Positions 1 through 9,810 of a stretch of 64,000 bases of DNA are shown piece after piece. Position numbers and translations under genes: made by a program. Source of the DNA: Thermococcus sp. LS1 (GTDB lineage: Archaea; Methanobacteriota_B; Thermococci; Thermococcales; Thermococcaceae); the NCBI RefSeq assembly GCF_012027395.1, contig NZ_SNUJ01000002.1, positions 186,001-250,000 of the forward strand, given 5' to 3'. The first letter of the stretch is position 1; every line of letters starts with the position of its first letter. The notes below the pieces were generated by a model that searched no databases, had not been told where the DNA came from, and saw nothing but the letters and a program-made list of their open reading frames with translations.

Positions 1-638
1 CTCGGCCTGTCCGAGCTTCTTTGGGCGCCGACGAGTATGACCGGCTTGCCTAAATCCCTGAGCATGAAGCTCAAAGCCGATGCGGTGTAGGCCATCGTAT
101 CCGTTCCGTGGGCTATGATGACGCCGTCCTCGCCGTTGTTCAGCATGCCCGCAACTTCGTGGGCTATCCTGACCCAGTACGCAGGACGCATGTCCTCACT
201 GAGAATGTTCATGAGGAGCTTCGGCGTTATGTTGGCTATTTCAAAAATCTCCGGAACCGCTTTGGCAAGTTCCTCCGCAGTGAAAGCCGGGTGGACGGCG
301 CCGGTCTTGTAGTCTATCCTGCTCGCTATGGTCCCGCCCGTTCCGAGGATAGCAACGTTTGGAAGCTCCGGTCTCTTCGGAAACACTTCCTCGAACTCTA
401 CTTCTTCCCTTGGCTTAGCCTTCTCGATGATTTCAACTGAAACTATCTGGTCAACGAGGATTCCAATGTTGTATCCATTGTCAAGCTTGAGCGTAAGCGT
501 CTCGCCGGTGGAGAGCTCGTAGGGGTTCATGACTATTCCTTCATATATGCTCTCGTTTCCGTTCTCCTTTTCGATTATTCTGACGTAATCTCCAACATTG
601 AGGCCCTTCTCCTGCATAAACCGCTCAACTTTGCGCAT
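1..638 (-). CDS. gatD: Glu-tRNA(Gln) amidotransferase subunit D, partial
   Basis: GatD is the asparaginase-like subunit of the archaeal GatDE enzyme. It releases ammonia from glutamine or asparagine for conversion of Glu-tRNA(Gln) to Gln-tRNA(Gln) in the cytoplasm. About 212 N-terminal residues are present and the rest lies beyond the left edge. The first 90 residues match the small N-terminal domain of GatD. The asparaginase signature GTGGTIAS lies at residues 99-106 and the HGTD motif with catalytic Thr-Asp at 177-180. The ATG start gives the expected N-terminus. gatE is not in view. The gene lies about 100 bp downstream of a small HTH/zinc gene on the same strand but has its own TATA box. 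Confidence 0.95.
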   Translation of the reverse strand, partial: MRKVERFMQEKGLNVGDYVRIIEKENGNESIYEGIVMNPYELSTGETLTLKLDNGYNIGILVDQIVSVEIIEKAKPREEVEFEEVFPKRPELPNVAILGTGGTIASRIDYKTGAVHPAFTAEELAKAVPEIFEIANITPKLLMNILSEDMRPAYWVRIAHEVAGMLNNGEDGVIIAHGTDTMAYTASALSFMLRDLGKPVILVGAQRSSDRP

Positions 639-668
639 AGCCTTTCCCTCCGCCCTATACTGGTGGAA

Positions 669-683
669 GGTTAATATAAACCT
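669..683 (-). promoter_or_regulatory. TATA box for gatD
   Basis: On the minus strand the sequence reads GGTTTATATTAACC about 35-45 bp upstream of the gatD ATG. This fits an archaeal TATA box with a short leader. ATGACA/TGTCAT half sites lie further upstream near 697 and 731-743. Confidence 0.6.
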
Positions 684-744
684 TCGGGCTGAACGAATGA
701 CAATAATCTCCCAAAAATTGGTATAAATCCTGTCATAATGACAA

Positions 745-1035
745 TCACTTAGGTGTTATCTTAAATCTCGGCTCCTCTATCCACTCTGACTTGCACCTCG
801 GACAGCGGGAGGGTATGTTTATCTCCGGCCTGAAGATGAAGCCGCACTTTCTGCACTCGGCGGGCTTTATTAGAAGCACCTTTCCCTCATGCTTGAGGGT
901 CTTTTGTATGGCCTTCAGGTCTTCGAGGATTACCTTCTTCGCCCCTCTGCCGCGGAGTTCTAATGCTACTGCCAGCTCACCCGGTGAGTAATCGCGCTCC
1001 TCCAAAAGCTTTATTATGCGCTGCCTACGAGTCAT
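745..1035 (-). CDS. small HTH protein with C-terminal zinc ribbon (COG3357-like)
   Basis: This 96-residue protein has an N-terminal winged-helix-like segment (TRRQRIIKLLEERDYSPGEL) and a C-terminal zinc ribbon built from CRKC and CPRC. That is the layout of COG3357 predicted archaeal transcriptional regulators. I chose the ATG at 1035 (an adjacent ATG is at 1038) because the longer reading frame upstream runs into the divergent pus10 gene and looks non-coding. A TATA element on this strand at 1062-1069 lies only about 27 bp from the start, so the transcript is probably leaderless. The DNA target is unknown. Confidence 0.8.
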   Translation of the reverse strand: MTRRQRIIKLLEERDYSPGELAVALELRGRGAKKVILEDLKAIQKTLKHEGKVLLIKPAECRKCGFIFRPEINIPSRCPRCKSEWIEEPRFKITPK

Positions 1036-1059
1036 CATCGCGAGATTGTCGAAAAGGTG

Positions 1060-1070
1060 AGATATAAAGC
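1060..1070 (-). promoter_or_regulatory. TATA box for the HTH/zinc gene, leaderless spacing
   Basis: The minus strand reads GCTTTATATC centred near 1065. Archaeal transcription starts about 25 bp downstream of TATA, which places the start almost at the ATG at 1035/1038. The element is too close to the pus10 ATG at 1084 to serve that gene. Confidence 0.5.
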
Positions 1071-1083
1071 TTAGGGTGGGAAC

Positions 1084-2244
1084 ATGATAGTCGAGAAGGC
1101 CGAAAAGGTTCTTGAAGCACATAGCCTCTGCGACCACTGCCTCGGCAGGCTCTTTGCCCGGCTTGGAAGAGGTACTAACGAGGAACGCGGGAAGGCAATA
1201 AGGTTCGTCGTTAACATGGAGCGCTCCGCGAAAGGATTAGAGCCAATAGAAGAGGCTACGAAGTGTGAGCTCTGCAGGAACGTTTTTGAGAGGATTCCCG
1301 AACTCGTTGAACTCATGGAAAATGTGAGCGAAGGGATAGAGTTCGACACTTTTTTAGTCGGTTCCCGCTTCTCCGAGGAGATAAAGGAGATAGAAAAAGT
1401 CCTCTGGGAAGAGTTCGGTATAGACACTGGCGAGCCCATAAACAGAGAATTCAACCGCGAGCTTGGCAAGGCTTTTGGCCTCGCAACTGGAAAGGATACT
1501 TCAAAAACTCCTGATGTTGTTTTCATAGTCGAGCCATATTCGGGGAAGATCGAACTTCAGATAAATCCCCTCTACATTTATGGCCGCTATAGAAAGCTTG
1601 TTAGGGGTATTCCGCAGACGCCCCTCCCGGAATTCGAGGAGAGCGTTGCGTCTATAATCTGCCGTCCATTCTCTAGGGCCGCGAGAGGAAAGTGCGTCTT
1701 TAAGGGCGCCGGCAGGGAGGATGTTGACGTTAGGATGCTCGGCAATGGCAGGCCCTTCATCCTCGAGATAAAAGGTCCAAAGAAAAGGAAGCTCGATCTC
1801 GAGGCTATAGCAAAGGAGATAAACGCGAACGGAAAGGTAGAGGTTCTTGACCTTCGTTTTGTGACCGCTAAGGAGGCTGAGGAAGTTCTCACAAAGAACC
1901 ACCGGAAGGAATACCTCGCCCTGGTTCTCGTCGAAGATGGTGTAACTCCTGAGGAAGCCGAGAAAGTGGCGAGAGAGCTTAGAGGGCTTGAGATACACCA
2001 AAGAACACCTTGGCGCGTGAGGAAGGCAAGAGCCGACAAAGTAAGGGTCAAGAGAGTTCACGAAGCGAAGGCAAGATGGATAGACGAGAAGCACTTTGAG
2101 CTGAGGTTAATCACCGATGGCGGCCTTTACATCAAGGAGCTCATCTCGGGTGATAAAGGAAGAACCAGGCCTTCCGTCAGCGACCTCCTCGGGAAGCCAT
2201 CTTGGTGCGAAAGGTTGGATGTTCTGAACATCCTCGATGAGTGA
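1084..2244 (+). CDS. pus10: tRNA pseudouridine synthase Pus10
   Basis: Archaeal Pus10 makes pseudouridine at tRNA positions 54 and/or 55. The 386-residue protein has an N-terminal zinc site formed by CDHC (residues 16-19) and CELC (61-64), a THUMP-like middle region, and a catalytic domain starting near residue 150. The catalytic segment GREDVDVRMLGNGRPF is at 210-225. By analogy with the GRTD motif of other pseudouridine synthases, Asp213 is the catalytic residue. The start is supported by a GGGTGGG ribosome site 5 nt upstream of the ATG. Genes for L21e, Rpo4, DUF655 and KsgA follow in the same direction, a common archaeal translation cluster. Confidence 0.95.
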   Translation: MIVEKAEKVLEAHSLCDHCLGRLFARLGRGTNEERGKAIRFVVNMERSAKGLEPIEEATKCELCRNVFERIPELVELMENVSEGIEFDTFLVGSRFSEEIKEIEKVLWEEFGIDTGEPINREFNRELGKAFGLATGKDTSKTPDVVFIVEPYSGKIELQINPLYIYGRYRKLVRGIPQTPLPEFEESVASIICRPFSRAARGKCVFKGAGREDVDVRMLGNGRPFILEIKGPKKRKLDLEAIAKEINANGKVEVLDLRFVTAKEAEEVLTKNHRKEYLALVLVEDGVTPEEAEKVARELRGLEIHQRTPWRVRKARADKVRVKRVHEAKARWIDEKHFELRLITDGGLYIKELISGDKGRTRPSVSDLLGKPSWCERLDVLNILDE

Positions 2245-2245
2245 A

Positions 2246-2391
2246 AACTTTATAAACGCTTTTCGCCGATTGGGTAACGAAGCCATAACAGGCTTAGTCT
2301 ATACGCCGAAAAGGTTTGAAAGTCTGAAAAAGCCCTAATGGATGTCTGTATGCCCTTTGCGGGATGGGTAAAAATCTGTGAGGTGATTGGT
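2246..2391 (+). promoter_or_regulatory. promoter and long leader of the rpl21e operon
   Basis: A TATA box (CTTTATAAAC, 2248-2257) begins just after pus10. Transcription from about 2278 would give a leader of roughly 110 nt, long for this genome. The leader can form a small hairpin (AAGCC at 2280-2284 with GGCTT at 2291-2295). There is no known riboswitch signature. The leader ends in GAGGTGATT, the ribosome site for L21e. Confidence 0.5.
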
Positions 2392-2688
2392 ATGGTTCAG
2401 AAGTCCCACAGCTTTAGGAGGAAGACCAGGGGGAAGCTCAGCAAGAAGCCGAGGAGGAGAGGTCTCCCGCCGCTCACCAGGTTCCTCCAGGAGTTTGAGG
2501 TCGGGCAGAAGGTTCACATCGTCATCGAGCCGAGCTACCACAAGGGCATGCCCGACCCGAGGTTCCACGGAAGGACCGGAACCGTTGTCGGCAAGCGTGG
2601 CGACGCCTACGTCGTCCAGATTAGGGACGGCGGCAAGATAAAGACCTTCTTCATCCACCCGGTCCACCTCAGGGCTCAGAAGGGATGA
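2392..2688 (+). CDS. rpl21e: 50S ribosomal protein L21e
   Basis: This 98-residue basic protein matches archaeal/eukaryotic ribosomal protein eL21 in length. The N-terminus ([19 protein letters not shown]) is characteristic of the family, and a KOW/SH3-like core follows ([17 protein letters not shown]). The ATG at 2392 is preferred over the in-frame upstream codons because of the GAGGTGATT ribosome site just before it. The stop overlaps the start of rpoF by 4 bp (ATGA), so the two are probably translationally coupled. Confidence 0.97.
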   Translation: MVQKSHSFRRKTRGKLSKKPRRRGLPPLTRFLQEFEVGQKVHIVIEPSYHKGMPDPRFHGRTGTVVGKRGDAYVVQIRDGGKIKTFFIHPVHLRAQKG

Positions 2689-3053
2689 GCATGATAGGAA
2701 GGAAAAAGCTCGAGGAGCGTTATCTTACCATAGCGGAGACCAAAGAGCTCCTCGAGAGGCGTAAGGCCGAGGGTATGGAGGAGAACCCGGAGGAGCCAAT
2801 GTTCTACGAGGCCAGGGTTAGCCTGGAACATGCCGAGCGCTTTGCCAAGCTCAAGCCTGAGCAGGCCGTTGAGCTAAAGGAGAAGCTCATAGGCCTCTTC
2901 GAGTGGCTCGACGAGAGGCTGGCAGCTAAGCTCGTTGACCTCATGCCAGAAGACTACTTCGACATCCGTGTTATCTTTACCAAGGAAGACTACATGCCTA
3001 CCCGGGAAGAGGCTGAGGAGATAATAAAGCTCCTCGACGACTACAGGGAGTGA
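2685..3053 (+). CDS. rpoF: RNA polymerase subunit Rpo4 (RpoF)
   Basis: This 122-residue protein is the archaeal homologue of eukaryotic Rpb4. With Rpo7 it forms the stalk of RNA polymerase, which helps open-complex formation and RNA binding. The all-helical, acidic sequence, the N-terminal [20 protein letters not shown] segment and the C-terminal HRDC-like helices fit the family. Pairing with L21e is typical of euryarchaea. The ATG at 2685 overlaps the rpl21e stop. Met3 at 2691 is an alternative start. A pyrimidine-rich stretch follows the stop. Confidence 0.93.
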   Translation: MSMIGRKKLEERYLTIAETKELLERRKAEGMEENPEEPMFYEARVSLEHAERFAKLKPEQAVELKEKLIGLFEWLDERLAAKLVDLMPEDYFDIRVIFTKEDYMPTREEAEEIIKLLDDYRE

Positions 3054-3092
3054 CTCCTTTCTTTCCCTTTTCTCGACAAAGTATAAAAACTC
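3054..3092 (+). promoter_or_regulatory. T-rich terminator followed by TATA box
   Basis: Immediately after rpoF there is a pyrimidine tract (CTCCTTTCTTTCCCTTTTCTC) typical of archaeal oligo-T termination. It is followed by a TATA box (GTATAAAAAC, 3081-3090) that would drive the DUF655-ksgA pair. Confidence 0.45.
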
Positions 3093-3122
3093 CTGATGGG
3101 TATAATTTCTGGGGGAGAGAAA

Positions 3123-4561
<1,439 letters not shown>

Positions 4562-4591
4562 AAATTAAGGCGGAAAAGGTACAGAATTATC

Positions 4592-5146
4592 TCATTCTTC
4601 TTCCTCTTCGGGGTAATCTCCGAAGAGTGTCACATAGAGCCTTCTCAACTTTTCGTAGTGTCCATTCTCAATCTCCGCCAGCCAAATGAGAGTTGCTCTT
4701 GCTTTTTCATCGGAAGTGTGATCCGCCAGGTAGCTATAAACGTCGTGTGCAATTTTCTCGGTACCCATTAGGTACTCGAGAATATCCCGGAGGTTTCCCT
4801 TAAACACCATCTCCCTAAGACGATCTTCAGACAGCTCAACCTCTAGGGCGGGGGCATTAACCTTAACAACTTCCTCGCCTGGATACATAGTACGGTACAG
4901 TTTTAGCAGTGTTTCGGCGTGTCCCAGGCAGTCTTTATACATACTGAAGAAAAGCTTTGGAACCCGCTCGTCCCAGTTGACCTCTTTGCTCATTGTGTAG
5001 AGCTTGTAGTACATTTCAGCCTCCTTCACTTCCTGATCTATCCAATGAGCCATGAGCTCCTTGGTATTGAGCTGGGAAAGTGCTTCGAGAATTCTTTTAA
5101 ATTTGGCTTTTTCTCTTTCTTTCGTTTTGTAAAGGGGACTGGTCAT
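4592..5146 (-). CDS. ferritin-like (rubrerythrin-type) four-helix protein
   Basis: The 184-residue acidic protein has four predicted helices with the spacing of rubrerythrin/ferritin-like diiron proteins. Possible metal ligands are Glu in DQEVKEAEMYY, His in CLGHAE, Glu in GTEKIAHD, and Glu/His in EIENGHYE. The fourth helix has a clean ExxH, whereas the second helix has CxxH, so one canonical glutamate seems to be replaced by cysteine. There is no C-terminal rubredoxin domain. A role in peroxide or iron handling is inferred only from the fold. The start at 5146 follows GGGAGGG; the frame continues 10 codons upstream without support. Confidence 0.7.
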   Translation of the reverse strand: MTSPLYKTKEREKAKFKRILEALSQLNTKELMAHWIDQEVKEAEMYYKLYTMSKEVNWDERVPKLFFSMYKDCLGHAETLLKLYRTMYPGEEVVKVNAPALEVELSEDRLREMVFKGNLRDILEYLMGTEKIAHDVYSYLADHTSDEKARATLIWLAEIENGHYEKLRRLYVTLFGDYPEEEEE

Positions 5147-5177
5147 AGTTACCCTCCCATATATACTAGGAAGCAAA

Positions 5178-5191
5178 CCGTTTATACTTTT
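5178..5191 (-). promoter_or_regulatory. TATA box for the ferritin-like gene
   Basis: The minus strand reads AAAGTATAAACGG here. Transcription about 25 bp downstream gives a very short leader carrying the GGGAGGG site before the ATG at 5146. Confidence 0.55.
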
Positions 5192-5205
5192 CGATTTGAT
5201 ATCGA

Positions 5206-5219
5206 TTGATTTTTAAGAG
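5206..5219 (+). promoter_or_regulatory. TATA box for the radical SAM gene, leaderless spacing
   Basis: ATTTTTAAGAGG is centred about 27 bp before the ATG at 5240, and no ribosome site precedes that ATG (the upstream bases are CATCCACC). Both facts point to a leaderless mRNA. Confidence 0.45.
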
Positions 5220-5239
5220 GCGCAATCGACTCATCCACC

Positions 5240-6985
5240 ATGATAGTTGCTATCATCGATGGCTATACCGATGAGCCGGCTGGATTGGGTGTTCCCCCGT
5301 ACCTTGGTATATACCCGCGCTACGCCTATGGTGCCATTAAAAAGGCACGTAAAGACGTTAGCGTGTTCTATTTAACCATAGATGACCTTCGGGCAACATT
5401 TGAGGGCGAAAAGGGAGTTGCCACTAAAAACAAGACCCCAAATTTCCCAAAGGCGAGAGAGATACTCGAAAGGGCTGGCGTTATAATCTACATCGGGGGT
5501 CTCCACACTCCGGGTAAGTATCTCTCAGCTGTCCCATCTCAGGTTGAAGAGGTTGCCCGGTTCCTAAAGCCCTTTAAAGGAGTTAAAATACTCGGCGGGC
5601 CAGCTTTCATGGGTTCTGCCCACCAGGGTGGGATAAAGATAACCTCGCGGGAGCTGATGTTGGCTCAGGCGGTCTTTGACCACATTGTTTACGGTGACTT
5701 GGAGGCTTTTCTCTATGATTTCTTCAGGAACCCCAGAGAAGCCGACCCTTTCAGGTTTCGAACCTATGACGAGCTTCGCGATTACGCCCTCCTGGGTGCA
5801 GAGGTCGTAACGCAATTTCCCGACTTTCCAGATTTCGTCATAGTTGAGATTGAGACCCAGCGTGGCTGTCCAAAGGCTATGGGCATAGGCGGCTGCTCCT
5901 TCTGCACGGAGCCTGTGAGATATAGAAAGGTTGAGGACAGACCCATTAAGGATATTGTGAGGGAAGTTGAAGTTCTCTATAACCTTGGCGTGAGGCACTT
6001 CCGCGTTGGCAGGCAGAGCTGCATCTTCTCCTATATGGCAAAGCCGAACGGTCGCGTTCCAATACCCAACCCCCAAGCCATTGAAAAACTCTTCCGAGGA
6101 ATCCGCTTAGTCGCTCCCGACCTAAAAACCCTCCACGTGGACAACGCGAATCCTGCTGTTATAGCCAACTATCCGGAGGAGAGCAGGAGGATAGCGAAGG
6201 CGCTCATCGAGTATGGTACTCCTGGAAACGTCGTGGCCTTCGGACTTGAGAGTGCTGACCCAAAGGTGGCCAAACTCAACAACCTGAACGCCACCGCTGA
6301 GGAAACCTACGAGGCGGTTAAGTTGCTCAATGAAGTTGGGGGAAAGAGGGGCTACAATGGAATGCCATGGCTCCTCCCAGGGATAAACGTACTCTTTGGT
6401 CTTCCGGGAGAGACAAAGAAGAGCTACGAGCTGACTTTCCAGTTTCTCAAAAAGCTCCTCGACGATGGTCTGATGGTCAGGCGCATAAACATACGTCAGG
6501 TGGTTGTCTTCCCCGGAACTCCTCTCTGGCATATGAGAAATAGAGTAAAGACCGAGAAGCACAAGAAGCTCATCCAGCACTACAAGTACAAGATAAGGCA
6601 TGAAATCGATCTTCCGATGCTTAAGAGGGTCGTGCCCGTTGGAACGGTTCTCAGGGACGTTAGGGCTGAGGTTTACGACAACGGCCTTACGTACGGCAGA
6701 CAGATAGGGAGCTATCCACTGATAGTTGGCATTCCTAAAGAAGTCGAGCTCAACAGGTTTTACGATGTTTTAATAGTAGATCACGGCTTTAGAAGCATAA
6801 CAGGCATCCCGGTGCCCATAAATGTGAACCGGGAGAGCCCCAAGGTTCTTCAGTACATTCCTGGTATAGGTAAGAAGAGAGTTGTGAAGATTCTGTCCAG
6901 GAGACCTTTCAGAGATGAAAAGGAATTCTTTAATGTGGTTGGGGATGAGGGAAAAAGAATACTGAAAGATTTAATCAACCTGTAG
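5240..6985 (+). CDS. radical SAM protein with C-terminal helix-hairpin-helix (COG1031)
   Basis: The 581-residue protein matches COG1031, a mainly archaeal radical SAM family of unknown reaction. The iron-sulfur motif is GCPKAMGIGGCSFC (near residues 213-226). Its spacing is CX8CX2C rather than the canonical CX3CX2C, with the last two cysteines as usual. The radical SAM barrel continues through the GVRHFRVGRQ and NVVAFGLESADP segments. The last 60 residues contain a helix-hairpin-helix (IPGIGKKRVVKILSRRPF), which suggests nucleic-acid contact. RNA modification is a guess from that combination. The 3' end overlaps the convergent gene by 11 bp. Confidence 0.85.
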   Translation: MIVAIIDGYTDEPAGLGVPPYLGIYPRYAYGAIKKARKDVSVFYLTIDDLRATFEGEKGVATKNKTPNFPKAREILERAGVIIYIGGLHTPGKYLSAVPSQVEEVARFLKPFKGVKILGGPAFMGSAHQGGIKITSRELMLAQAVFDHIVYGDLEAFLYDFFRNPREADPFRFRTYDELRDYALLGAEVVTQFPDFPDFVIVEIETQRGCPKAMGIGGCSFCTEPVRYRKVEDRPIKDIVREVEVLYNLGVRHFRVGRQSCIFSYMAKPNGRVPIPNPQAIEKLFRGIRLVAPDLKTLHVDNANPAVIANYPEESRRIAKALIEYGTPGNVVAFGLESADPKVAKLNNLNATAEETYEAVKLLNEVGGKRGYNGMPWLLPGINVLFGLPGETKKSYELTFQFLKKLLDDGLMVRRINIRQVVVFPGTPLWHMRNRVKTEKHKKLIQHYKYKIRHEIDLPMLKRVVPVGTVLRDVRAEVYDNGLTYGRQIGSYPLIVGIPKEVELNRFYDVLIVDHGFRSITGIPVPINVNRESPKVLQYIPGIGKKRVVKILSRRPFRDEKEFFNVVGDEGKRILKDLINL

Positions 6986-7754
6986 TGTCTCCTTCTTTTG
7001 GCCATGAGAAGCCTATGATGTTCTCGATAAGCACAACCTCAGCCCTCAAAGTTTCGTCGGTGACACCCTCTATTACCAGCACTCCTTTGCGGGGGGTAAA
7101 TATCCTGTTTTCCGTTGCTCCCTCCGCCGGACCTATCAGAAGCACGACAAGGTGGCCTGGATTCCCTATCTTGCCGCGACCGATATCGATCTTAGTCCAG
7201 AAGTTCAGGTAAGTCTTTCTGTATCTCAGCCACGTCTGGTTGAAAGCGTACTGTTTGGCGGTTACGTTGTCGTAGCCCATTTCGAGGCCCTTAATGTAGT
7301 AGTTTGTTGTGAAGATGTTGGACACCACTCCGGATATCTCGGAGACTGTGAGTGTTCTGTATCTGCAGTCCCCGACATACAGCTGGGGGTTATCTTTACA
7401 GTTATCTACGGAGGGGTCGCCGATGACTATCGTGAAGTACTCATAAAAGCCTCTGATGGTTATATTCAGGTCAACTTCAGGGCTGCCTGTAATGTAGCTC
7501 TCCACGGTAATGTTGAATATCTTGGAGCCCGCTGGGGGGGCAGTTCCCTGCTCGATGAGCTTCTGGTACTGCTCAGCGGTGAGGGCGTAGAACTGAGCAG
7601 AGGGCGTGTATATTACAACGTATTGGGTGGATGCTTTGGGTGGCTTTGGGCTGATGACGTTGTTGAAGTTATGATACGAGTACATTACATAGCTGATTGG
7701 AGCAATGACTATAAGGAGAACTACAAGAACGACTGCGAGCCTCTTTTGATTCAA
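6975..7754 (-). CDS. membrane-anchored extracytoplasmic protein, unknown
   Basis: I do not recognise the family. The 259-residue product has one N-terminal hydrophobic helix (residues 5-26, LAVVLVVLLIVIAPISYVMY) and an otherwise soluble, beta-rich body. It contains several N-glycosylation sequons (NIT, NVT, NQT) and one close cysteine pair (CKDN...GDCR). It is therefore most likely anchored in the membrane facing the S-layer side. The start is a TTG at 7754 preceded by GGGGG at a spacing of 8. It lies 45 bp downstream of the S-layer gene on the same strand and may share its transcript, so a cell-envelope role is plausible but inferred. Confidence 0.65.
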   Translation of the reverse strand: MNQKRLAVVLVVLLIVIAPISYVMYSYHNFNNVISPKPPKASTQYVVIYTPSAQFYALTAEQYQKLIEQGTAPPAGSKIFNITVESYITGSPEVDLNITIRGFYEYFTIVIGDPSVDNCKDNPQLYVGDCRYRTLTVSEISGVVSNIFTTNYYIKGLEMGYDNVTAKQYAFNQTWLRYRKTYLNFWTKIDIGRGKIGNPGHLVVLLIGPAEGATENRIFTPRKGVLVIEGVTDETLRAEVVLIENIIGFSWPKEGDTTG

Positions 7755-7799
7755 GGCTAAAACCCCCAGAAGAGAGAATTAAAAGAGAAGGAAAGGCCT

Positions 7800-9611
7800 T
7801 CAGAGGCCAGCGAGGTACTCCATAAGGGCCTCAGCGGCAGCCTTGGTCTCGTCCCTGGTGGCGCCAGCGACGATGACGACGTCGTAGCCGCCAAGGGCAT
7901 CCTGGATGTACTCGATGTCGCCTGGGCTGTTGTACCAGTCAACCTGGCTGATGCCCTGATCGACGAGGTACTGGGTAACGCTGTTGGCAACCGGACCACC
8001 AACGAGGATGAGGTTGCTTCCTGGGTCGTCAAGGTTGACCTCATAGTCCATGACGGTTATCGGGCTGGTGACCGGCTTGACCATTACCTGGTCGGCGTAG
8101 ATGCCGGCAACGTAGTAGTCGGTGTCAAGGACGTTGTCGCCAACGCTGAGCTCAACCTCGCTGACAGTACCCTCCTTCTCGGTGAGGGCTATGTATGCGT
8201 AGGCAACGACGCGGTCAACGTCGTCGATGGTACCGTTTCCGTCGATGTCGTAGCCGACAGCAGCCTCATTGAGGGTCTTGAGCTCAAACCAGTACTTGAG
8301 GTCGTAGGTGCCGAAGATGTCAACTGGGTTGCCCTCGAGTGTGTCGAGGTTTGTGAGGGTTATGTTGGTTATGTAGGTACCGTCGGTCTTGATGGTCATC
8401 TCCCAGGTCTTGCCGTCGTAGGTGATGGTGCGACCGCTGGTGTAAGTGTCGACGTCAACCTGAGCCTCAATGGAGGCTATGAGGTGGCCGTCGATACCGA
8501 CGAAGGTGTCCCTGAGAGTGAGGATGACTGCGCCGTCTCCGAAGACGTCAACTGGGGTGTCCTTCTCAAGGATCATCTGGTCGCTCTCCTGGCCGGTGAC
8601 GGCGTTCTTAACGACGACAAGGGCCCTCTGGTCGATGATGCTTATGTCAAGGACGGTGACGATCCAGTCAGTGCCCTCGATGGCCTGCGGCTGGCCAACC
8701 TGGTACCAGGCCTGACCCTTATCGAGACCTGCGGTGAAGGTGTCGTTTCCGACGCTGAGGACGTAGTATGTCTCGCCGAAGACGGTGAAGGTTCCACCGG
8801 CAGCGACACCTGGGCTGTAAACACCAACCTGGGTTCCACCATCGGCGGCCATGTTCTCAGCGTCACCGATGTACCAGTCAGTAACAGTTGCAGTCTCAGC
8901 CGGGACGCCCCACTCTGGGTAAGCTGGCCTGACCTCAGTGGTGTATGAGACAGTGTAGTTGTAGAGGACGTAATCAACGAAGACGGTGACGTTGCCCGGA
9001 GTAACTATAAGGTCAGCGTCCTTGGGCGGCCTGCTCTGGTCCCAGGTACTCGGGTCCTTGGAGCTGAGCTGGACGTTCTTGAGAGTGATGTGCCAGTCGA
9101 TGAGCTGCTCGTCGCCGGTCTTGTCCTTGTCGGCGATGGTGGTAGTGACCATGAAGTTGCCCACCCAGTCAGTGTAAGTACCGTTGTAACCAACGCCATT
9201 GTACCAGTAGTCGCCCGGAAGCTCCTCGTACTTGGTTGCCCAGTTCTCGCTACCGTTGATGGTGAGGTTGTGGTCAACAGTCATGGTGTCAAAGTTGTAA
9301 GCGTAGATGGTCCACTCATCGAGGGTGGCGGGTGGGTACTCGGCCTTGATCTTCACGTAAGCGTTCTGGGCCTCGACTTGCTCGGTGGTGTAGAGCAGGC
9401 TTCCAAGGGCAACGGCTATGTCAGCGGCGCTGGCAACGTCCATGGCAGCAGCATTACTTCCAACAACGATTTTAACGTTCGGGGTTCCATCGGCGTTAAC
9501 AAAGAAGTCCTTCGGAATCTCCGGAACGGTCGGCTGGGCACTGGCAAAGCCGACGGTGGCTCCAACCATTGCGGCACCAATTGCAAGGGCCGCGATCTTC
9601 TTCACTTTCAT
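7800..9611 (-). CDS. S-layer protein
   Basis: This 603-residue protein is the surface-layer subunit of Thermococcales. Residues 1-25 are a signal peptide (MKVKKIAALAIGAAMVGATV, then cleavage after ASA). The mature protein is rich in Asp, Thr, Val and Tyr, beta-strand-like, with many NxT/S sequons. The N-terminal region (PNVKIVVGSNAAAMDVASAA) and the C-terminal region (DYEVNLDDPGSNLILVGGPV) match the S-layer N- and C-terminal domains known from Thermococcus, Pyrococcus and methanogens. The start has a strong AAGGAGGTG site at a spacing of 8. A strong promoter with a hairpin leader lies upstream. The product self-assembles into the outer lattice. Confidence 0.92.
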   Translation of the reverse strand: MKVKKIAALAIGAAMVGATVGFASAQPTVPEIPKDFFVNADGTPNVKIVVGSNAAAMDVASAADIAVALGSLLYTTEQVEAQNAYVKIKAEYPPATLDEWTIYAYNFDTMTVDHNLTINGSENWATKYEELPGDYWYNGVGYNGTYTDWVGNFMVTTTIADKDKTGDEQLIDWHITLKNVQLSSKDPSTWDQSRPPKDADLIVTPGNVTVFVDYVLYNYTVSYTTEVRPAYPEWGVPAETATVTDWYIGDAENMAADGGTQVGVYSPGVAAGGTFTVFGETYYVLSVGNDTFTAGLDKGQAWYQVGQPQAIEGTDWIVTVLDISIIDQRALVVVKNAVTGQESDQMILEKDTPVDVFGDGAVILTLRDTFVGIDGHLIASIEAQVDVDTYTSGRTITYDGKTWEMTIKTDGTYITNITLTNLDTLEGNPVDIFGTYDLKYWFELKTLNEAAVGYDIDGNGTIDDVDRVVAYAYIALTEKEGTVSEVELSVGDNVLDTDYYVAGIYADQVMVKPVTSPITVMDYEVNLDDPGSNLILVGGPVANSVTQYLVDQGISQVDWYNSPGDIEYIQDALGGYDVVIVAGATRDETKAAAEALMEYLAGL

Positions 9612-9704
9612 TTCCCAACACCTCCTTGAGTTTGGGCTTACGCCCTAGGATGGTCTAACATGTGTTGTCAATCACTCTCTACCGGATAAGGGTATATATA
9701 CTTT
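9612..9704 (-). promoter_or_regulatory. S-layer promoter and structured leader
   Basis: A near-ideal TATA box (GTATATATAC, about 9692-9702) lies 80-90 bp upstream of the ATG. The inferred leader of about 60 nt carries a GGGC-GCCC hairpin with a four-base loop (9634-9645) and then a strong AAGGAGGTG site. The hairpin could affect mRNA stability, as expected for a very abundant protein. Confidence 0.6.
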
Positions 9705-9810
9705 TCGCTTTCAGACCCTTTCTCTGCTTAAAAAGAGCACGCTAATTGCCGTAAAAATGAAAGGGAGCTTAATTAAATGCCTATAGGGTATTCGCCTTTT
9801 GCCGATAATA

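Noticed and set aside
2246-2391. tRNA or riboswitch in the rpl21e leader
   Set aside because: Only a 5-bp hairpin is found; no cloverleaf or conserved ligand-binding core is seen.
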